Shown here: positions 60,374-64,000 of the stretch, piece by piece
Numbering within the stretch: position 1 is the stretch's first letter
How the letters are laid out: every line of letters starts with the position of its first letter
NCBI RefSeq assembly: GCF_014206875.1
Contig: NZ_JACIJO010000002.1
Span: forward strand, 1,103,910-1,167,909
From: Algoriphagus iocasae
Lineage (GTDB): Bacteria; Bacteroidota; Bacteroidia; Cytophagales; Cyclobacteriaceae
Direction of reading: 5' to 3'
Length of the DNA stretch: 64,000 nucleotides
Notes under the pieces: generated by a model
Database searches by the model: none
Told to the model about the DNA's origin: nothing
The model's input: only the letters and a program-made list of their open reading frames with translations
Position numbers and translations under genes: made by a program

Positions 60374-61627
60374 ATGGCATATCTATTTACCTCAGAGTCA
60401 GTATCTGAGGGGCACCCGGATAAAATTGCAGATCAGATTTCAGATGCATTAATTGATAATTTTTTGGCATTTGATCCAAATTCCAAGGTAGCATGTGAAA
60501 CTTTGGTGACTACAGGCCAGGTAGTTTTAGCCGGAGAAGTTAAATCTGATATTTATTTAGACGTTCAGAAAATTGCTCGTGATGTGATCAATAGAATTGG
60601 TTATACCAAGTCTGATTACATGTTTGAGGGCAATTCTTGCGGGGTGCTTTCAGCAATCCACGAGCAGTCTCAGGATATCAACCAAGGAGTGGATAGAAAA
60701 AGTCCGGAAGAGCAAGGTGCTGGAGATCAGGGAATGATGTTTGGCTATGCTACCAACGAAACTGAGAATTTTATGCCTTTGGCATTGGACCTTTCCCACA
60801 TGATCCTTCGTGAGTTGGCTGCATTAAGAAGAGAAAATGAAGATATTACCTATTTGAGACCTGATTCAAAGGCTCAAGTGACAATCGAATATTCTGACGA
60901 TAACGTGCCACAGAGAATTGAAGCAATCGTTGTTTCGACTCAGCACGATGATTTTGATGAAGAGGAAGCAATGCTTGCCAAAATCAAATCTGATATTGTT
61001 TCTATTTTGATTCCAAGAGTGGTGGCGCAGTTGAAGCCAGAGCTTCAAAAATTATTCACCTCAGACATCAAATATCACATTAACCCAACTGGAAAGTTTG
61101 TGATTGGGGGCCCACATGGAGATACAGGCTTGACTGGTAGAAAAATCATTGTGGATACTTATGGTGGTAAAGGTGCTCACGGTGGAGGTGCTTTCTCTGG
61201 AAAAGATCCGTCAAAAGTGGATAGATCTGCAGCTTATGCAACACGTCATATTGCCAAAAACATGGTGGCAGCTGGGATCGCTGACGAAATGCTCGTTCAG
61301 GTTTCTTATGCGATCGGTGTAGCAGCTCCGATGGGTATTTACGTAAATACTTATGGTACCGCCAAAGTTGATTTGCATGATGGAGAGATTGCTAAAAAAA
61401 TCGAGGAGCTGTTTGATATGCGTCCATATGCGATAGAGCAAAGACTGAAGCTTAGAAATCCTATTTATGAGGAGACTGCAGCTTATGGTCACATGGGAAG
61501 ACAAAATGAAGTGGTTTCTAAGACTTTTGTTTCGCCATATAGAGATGAGATCACCTTGGAAGTGGAACTTTTCACTTGGGAGAAGCTTGATTTTGTAGAT
61601 AAAATCAAAACTGCTTTCGGCATATAA
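60374..61627 (+). CDS. metK: S-adenosylmethionine synthetase
   Basis: A 417-residue cytoplasmic enzyme that makes SAM from methionine and ATP. Signature motifs are [56 protein letters not shown] and [19 protein letters not shown], which contain the ATP, metal and methionine contacts. All three repeated domains are complete, and the protein is slightly longer than the E. coli form. It supplies SAM for CobA and other methylases. A terminator follows. Confidence 0.97.
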   Translation: MAYLFTSESVSEGHPDKIADQISDALIDNFLAFDPNSKVACETLVTTGQVVLAGEVKSDIYLDVQKIARDVINRIGYTKSDYMFEGNSCGVLSAIHEQSQDINQGVDRKSPEEQGAGDQGMMFGYATNETENFMPLALDLSHMILRELAALRRENEDITYLRPDSKAQVTIEYSDDNVPQRIEAIVVSTQHDDFDEEEAMLAKIKSDIVSILIPRVVAQLKPELQKLFTSDIKYHINPTGKFVIGGPHGDTGLTGRKIIVDTYGGKGAHGGGAFSGKDPSKVDRSAAYATRHIAKNMVAAGIADEMLVQVSYAIGVAAPMGIYVNTYGTAKVDLHDGEIAKKIEELFDMRPYAIEQRLKLRNPIYEETAAYGHMGRQNEVVSKTFVSPYRDEITLEVELFTWEKLDFVDKIKTAFGI

Positions 61628-61632
61628 AAATC

Positions 61633-61666
61633 AAAGCCTTCCAAACACTCGGAAGGCTTTTTTTAT
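61633..61666 (+). terminator. Terminator of metK
   Basis: AAAGCCTTCC (61633-61642) pairs with GGAAGGCTTT (61651-61660) around AAACACTC, followed by TTTTTAT. Confidence 0.88.
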
Positions 61667-61698
61667 CCTTAATTTGGATCACTTACTAATTTTGATTC

Positions 61699-62184
61699 TT
61701 AAGAATTAGAGGTCTCTGATTTTAGCTCGCATTTTGTTTTGAGCTCATTCAATTTTATCATCCAAAGGTCTACATTTGCTTTCGCTTTTTTCGCTTCTTT
61801 AGCAAGGCCCTCAAGATTTGTATCGTCTTCTACGGTCCATTTACCTGAAGACATTCTTTTTGTTAAATCTTCAACCTCGTTGGAATTTTTCTGCCAAACG
61901 GCGATCAATTCATCTACTTTTTCTTTCAAAGCGGCATATTCAGTTTCACAATTACTTGCTTCACCATTTACACTGATCGGAATTGCTTCAGATCCATTCC
62001 TTTCCTCTTTTTTAGTCTTCAAAAGATACATTTGATCTCCTACTTCTTTAGAAAGATCACCAATCATTTCTGAAGTGGTTTTCCATTCAGCCAGTAAGTT
62101 GGTTAGCTTATCCACTTTCTGTTCTGAAGGGCTGCAACTAAATATCAGTCCAATCAGAACAAAGATTACCATATAATTTTTCAT
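61699..62184 (-). CDS. Coiled-coil lipoprotein, unknown function
   Basis: A 161-residue lipoprotein from the ATG at 62184 (the frame is open to 62214). The signal peptide ends in the lipobox LIFSC. The mature part is charged and helical with heptad patterns (about 20-55 and 85-150: EYAALKEKVDELIAVWQKN, LEGLAKEAKKAKANVDLWMIKLNELK) and two Cys that may form a disulfide. No known family is recognised. Periplasmic or outer-membrane anchored. Convergent with metK. Confidence 0.72.
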   Translation of the reverse strand: MKNYMVIFVLIGLIFSCSPSEQKVDKLTNLLAEWKTTSEMIGDLSKEVGDQMYLLKTKKEERNGSEAIPISVNGEASNCETEYAALKEKVDELIAVWQKNSNEVEDLTKRMSSGKWTVEDDTNLEGLAKEAKKAKANVDLWMIKLNELKTKCELKSETSNS

Positions 62185-62411
62185 GTCAATTTTAGAATTT
62201 AGGATGAAGTTCATTGTCCAAAATTTTCCCAGGAATGAGAAAATAAATGCTCGAAGAGATATAATCAGTTTCCTGAAATCGCCTTATAGAAGGCAACCGG
62301 ACTGATTTAATGAACTGTAATTAGATTCATTCTAAAATGTCCAAATAGCATTCCATTCTGATAAAATCATAGTAGGAATTCATATTTGAATCTAAATGCG
62401 ATCAATAAAAC

Positions 62412-63398
62412 TTAAGCAAACATCTCTTCGATGATTTGAGTGTAAAACTCTTTGACTTCCATACCGATGGCACGGACTTGTTGAGATATTAAACTTGTTT
62501 CCGTTTGACCCGGAACGGTATTGATTTCTATAAAGTAGAATTTTCCGGTTTCGTGCTGTAAGAAATAATCAATTCGAACTGCCCCTTTGCAATTGAGCTT
62601 CTCATAAATTTTTGGAATGATGCGGTTGACTCTAGCGACTTCCTCTTCATTCATTCTTCCGGGAGTGATTTCTTCAGTCACGCCAGCCACATATTTGGCT
62701 TCATAATCAAAAAATTCTTTGCTGCTGACAATTTCAGTAGCGGGCAAAACGGTAGTTTCTCCTTTTCCTTTGAAGCAACCAATGGAAAACTCTCTTCCAG
62801 AGACAAATTCCTCAACTAAAACTTGTTTGTCCTCTGCAAAAGCTTTGTCCAAGGCCTCAGGAAGCTCTTCCCAGGTTTTTACTTTGCTCATTCCAATAGA
62901 ACTACCTCCATTGTTTGGTTTAATGAAAAGTGGTAAGGTTAATTCACTTTTAACTTTCTCATGATTATCTGAAGAATTCTCAAAAAGCTGAAGTGATTTT
63001 GCGATGTGTAATTCCTCAATGTCATCAACAATGGCCTTGGTATAACCTTTATTCATGGTGATAGCTGAAGTCAACTGATCACAGGTAGTATAAGGCAATC
63101 CGATCATATCAAAGTATCCTGCCAGTTTTCCATCTTCTCCTGGAGAGCCATGTAGAATGTTAAACACGCCGTCAAAATTGATTTTTTCATCCCCGATTGA
63201 AATGCTGAAATCGTTTAGGTCTACTGGGATTTTTTCTCCAGAAACGCTTAGAAAATGCCAGTCACCAGGGTAAATCAGAATTTTGTAAATATCATATAAG
63301 TCCCGATCAATTGTTTTTTCAACGACCGCTGCGCTTTTTAATGAAATGACTGATTCACCGGTAGAACCTCCGGTCACAAGGGCTATTTTCTTTTTCAT
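62412..63398 (-). CDS. ddl: D-alanine--D-alanine ligase
   Basis: A 328-residue ATP-grasp ligase that makes D-Ala-D-Ala for peptidoglycan. The N-terminal ALVTGGSTGESVISLKSA, the LHGSPGEDGKLAGYFDMIGLPYT loop with the catalytic Glu and Ser, LFIKPNNGGSSIGMSKV (ATP) and VRIDYFLQ...FYFIEINTVPGQTETSLI (Mg-binding Asp, Glu and Asn) are all in place. Length is normal. The 197-nt gap before its stop (62215-62411) shows no gene. Confidence 0.96.
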   Translation of the reverse strand: MKKKIALVTGGSTGESVISLKSAAVVEKTIDRDLYDIYKILIYPGDWHFLSVSGEKIPVDLNDFSISIGDEKINFDGVFNILHGSPGEDGKLAGYFDMIGLPYTTCDQLTSAITMNKGYTKAIVDDIEELHIAKSLQLFENSSDNHEKVKSELTLPLFIKPNNGGSSIGMSKVKTWEELPEALDKAFAEDKQVLVEEFVSGREFSIGCFKGKGETTVLPATEIVSSKEFFDYEAKYVAGVTEEITPGRMNEEEVARVNRIIPKIYEKLNCKGAVRIDYFLQHETGKFYFIEINTVPGQTETSLISQQVRAIGMEVKEFYTQIIEEMFA

Positions 63399-63439
63399 CT
63401 GAGGTAAAAATTAATGCTACGAATTACTTGAATTTTATT

Positions 63440-64000
63440 CTATTTCCCACAGATTTCTAGGGATAACTCCCGCAGATTTCCGGGAATTATTAGCGCAAAT
63501 GTTCGCAGATTGAAAGAAGTTGGATTTATTCAGCATTTATCAGCGTCTTTTTCTGCGTTTATCAGTGGGAAAATAAATTTTCTTTAACTCCCGCAGATTC
63601 CCGCAGATAGCTTGCGCAGATGTTCGCAGAGGCAAAAGTTTTTGGGATTAATTCAGCGATAATCAGCATCTTTTTTCTGGGTTTATCAGTGGGAAAATAA
63701 TTTTTCTTTATCTCCCGCAGATTCTCGGGGATAGCTTGCGCAGATGTTCGCAGAGGCAAAAGTTTTTGGGATTAATTCAGCAATAATCAGCGTCTTTTTC
63801 TGCGAATATCGGCGGGAAAATAATTTTTCTTTAACTCCCGCAGATTCTCGGGGATAGCTTGCGCAGATGTTTGCAGAGGTTAAAGTTTTTGGGATTAATT
63901 CAGCGATAATCAGCGTCTTTTTCTGCGAATATCGGCGGGAAAATAATTTTTCTTTAACTCCCGCAGATTCTCGGGGATAGCTTGCGCAGATGTTTGCAGA
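63440..64000. repeat. Tandem repeat array, unit about 123 bp, at least four units, continuing past the window
   Basis: The word CTCCCGCAG recurs at 63467, 63588, 63712, 63835 and 63958, giving periods of 121, 124, 123 and 123 bp. Each unit has CCCGCAGATTC, GCGCAGATGTTCGCAGAGG, AATCAGCG and TTTTCTGCG blocks that are partly inverted to each other, so it can fold. The first unit is the most divergent and the last two are nearly identical, as expected from ongoing expansion. A short open frame on the minus strand (63562-63759) is just repeat sequence. No gene is seen in 63399-64000. Confidence 0.9.

Noticed and set aside
63562..63759. 65-residue minus-strand open frame
   Set aside because: It lies wholly within the tandem repeat array and repeats its own residues with the unit period, so it is repeat sequence rather than a gene.
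63440..64000. Possible CRISPR array
   Set aside because: The whole 123-bp unit repeats; there are no short repeats with unique spacers and no cas genes.
1..64000. tRNA, rRNA, prophage or transposase genes
   Set aside because: None was recognised. All long frames were accounted for by chromosomal genes; small RNAs cannot be excluded by eye.

Overview
The window is a moderately AT-rich chromosomal segment from a member of the Bacteroidota. The most likely source is an aerobic, carotenoid-forming member of the Cytophagales, perhaps Cyclobacteriaceae or Algoriphagus-like. The supporting features are a fused SecDF, TAnnTTTG -7 promoter elements, an almost complete absence of Shine-Dalgarno sequences, a CrtD-type carotenoid desaturase, BF3164-like and DUF4403 lipoproteins, OmpA/TonB-type barrels with a carboxypeptidase-regulatory domain, YtxJ, and the dispersed CTGAGCGnAGTCGAAGG repeats. 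The genus is an inference. No rRNA, tRNA, CRISPR array or transposase was found.

Layout. 1-6.5 kb: 5' end of recJ, the tpiA-prmA-small membrane protein operon, recX, crtD, glyS and a small outer-membrane protein. 6.6-12.4 kb: an accessory-looking block. It holds a Gfo/Idh/MocA oxidoreductase, a NarL-type response regulator and a one-TM histidine kinase. Upstream of these lies a tandem array of three full-length and one truncated paralogous seven-TM proteins, headed by a small protein ending in NNGRICPPFC. A second, decayed copy of that small gene sits inside the array. 12.5-25 kb: housekeeping genes (secDF, udk, rdgB, a LOG protein, the divergent gnd / zwf-pgl oxidative pentose phosphate genes, ruvB, apbE). 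25-33 kb: a ZIP transporter, then an acetate module (DUF4212, sodium:solute symporter, acs, cNMP/CBS/DUF294 protein, DEDDh exonuclease). 33-42 kb: an LGFP-repeat matrixin-like protease with a HEAT protein, a DUF4403 lipoprotein, YtxJ, a 950-residue outer-membrane barrel, a 6-bladed propeller lipoprotein and a fasciclin protein. 41.8-50 kb: pheS, a cytochrome c maturation cluster ccmBCDEF with a Cys-type CcmE, and htpG behind a sigma-54-like promoter. 50-58 kb: an Rrf2 regulator and a complete assimilatory sulfate-reduction and siroheme operon. 58-64 kb: a lipoprotein gene with TGA in place of its lipobox Cys, a DUF885 protein, metK, a coiled-coil lipoprotein, ddl, and a run of about 123-bp tandem repeats reaching the window edge.

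How the genes work together. ATP sulfurylase (cysDN), APS reductase (cysH) and siroheme sulfite reductase, with the two siroheme-making enzymes, take sulfate to sulfide. An Rrf2 protein probably represses this operon, because a CCTA-N10-TAGG dyad sits upstream of both the regulator and the operon. The acetate module imports acetate and activates it to acetyl-CoA, and its first gene lies behind a second sigma-54-like element. The Ccm genes make c-type cytochromes for respiration.

Most unusual points: the seven-TM/CPPFC cassette array next to a sensor-poor histidine kinase; the lipobox Cys-to-TGA codon; the paired Rrf2 operators; the two sigma-54-like promoters; and six genes whose -7 element ends only 3-6 nt before the start codon, suggesting leaderless mRNAs. 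All homology calls here come from reading motifs, not from database searches.
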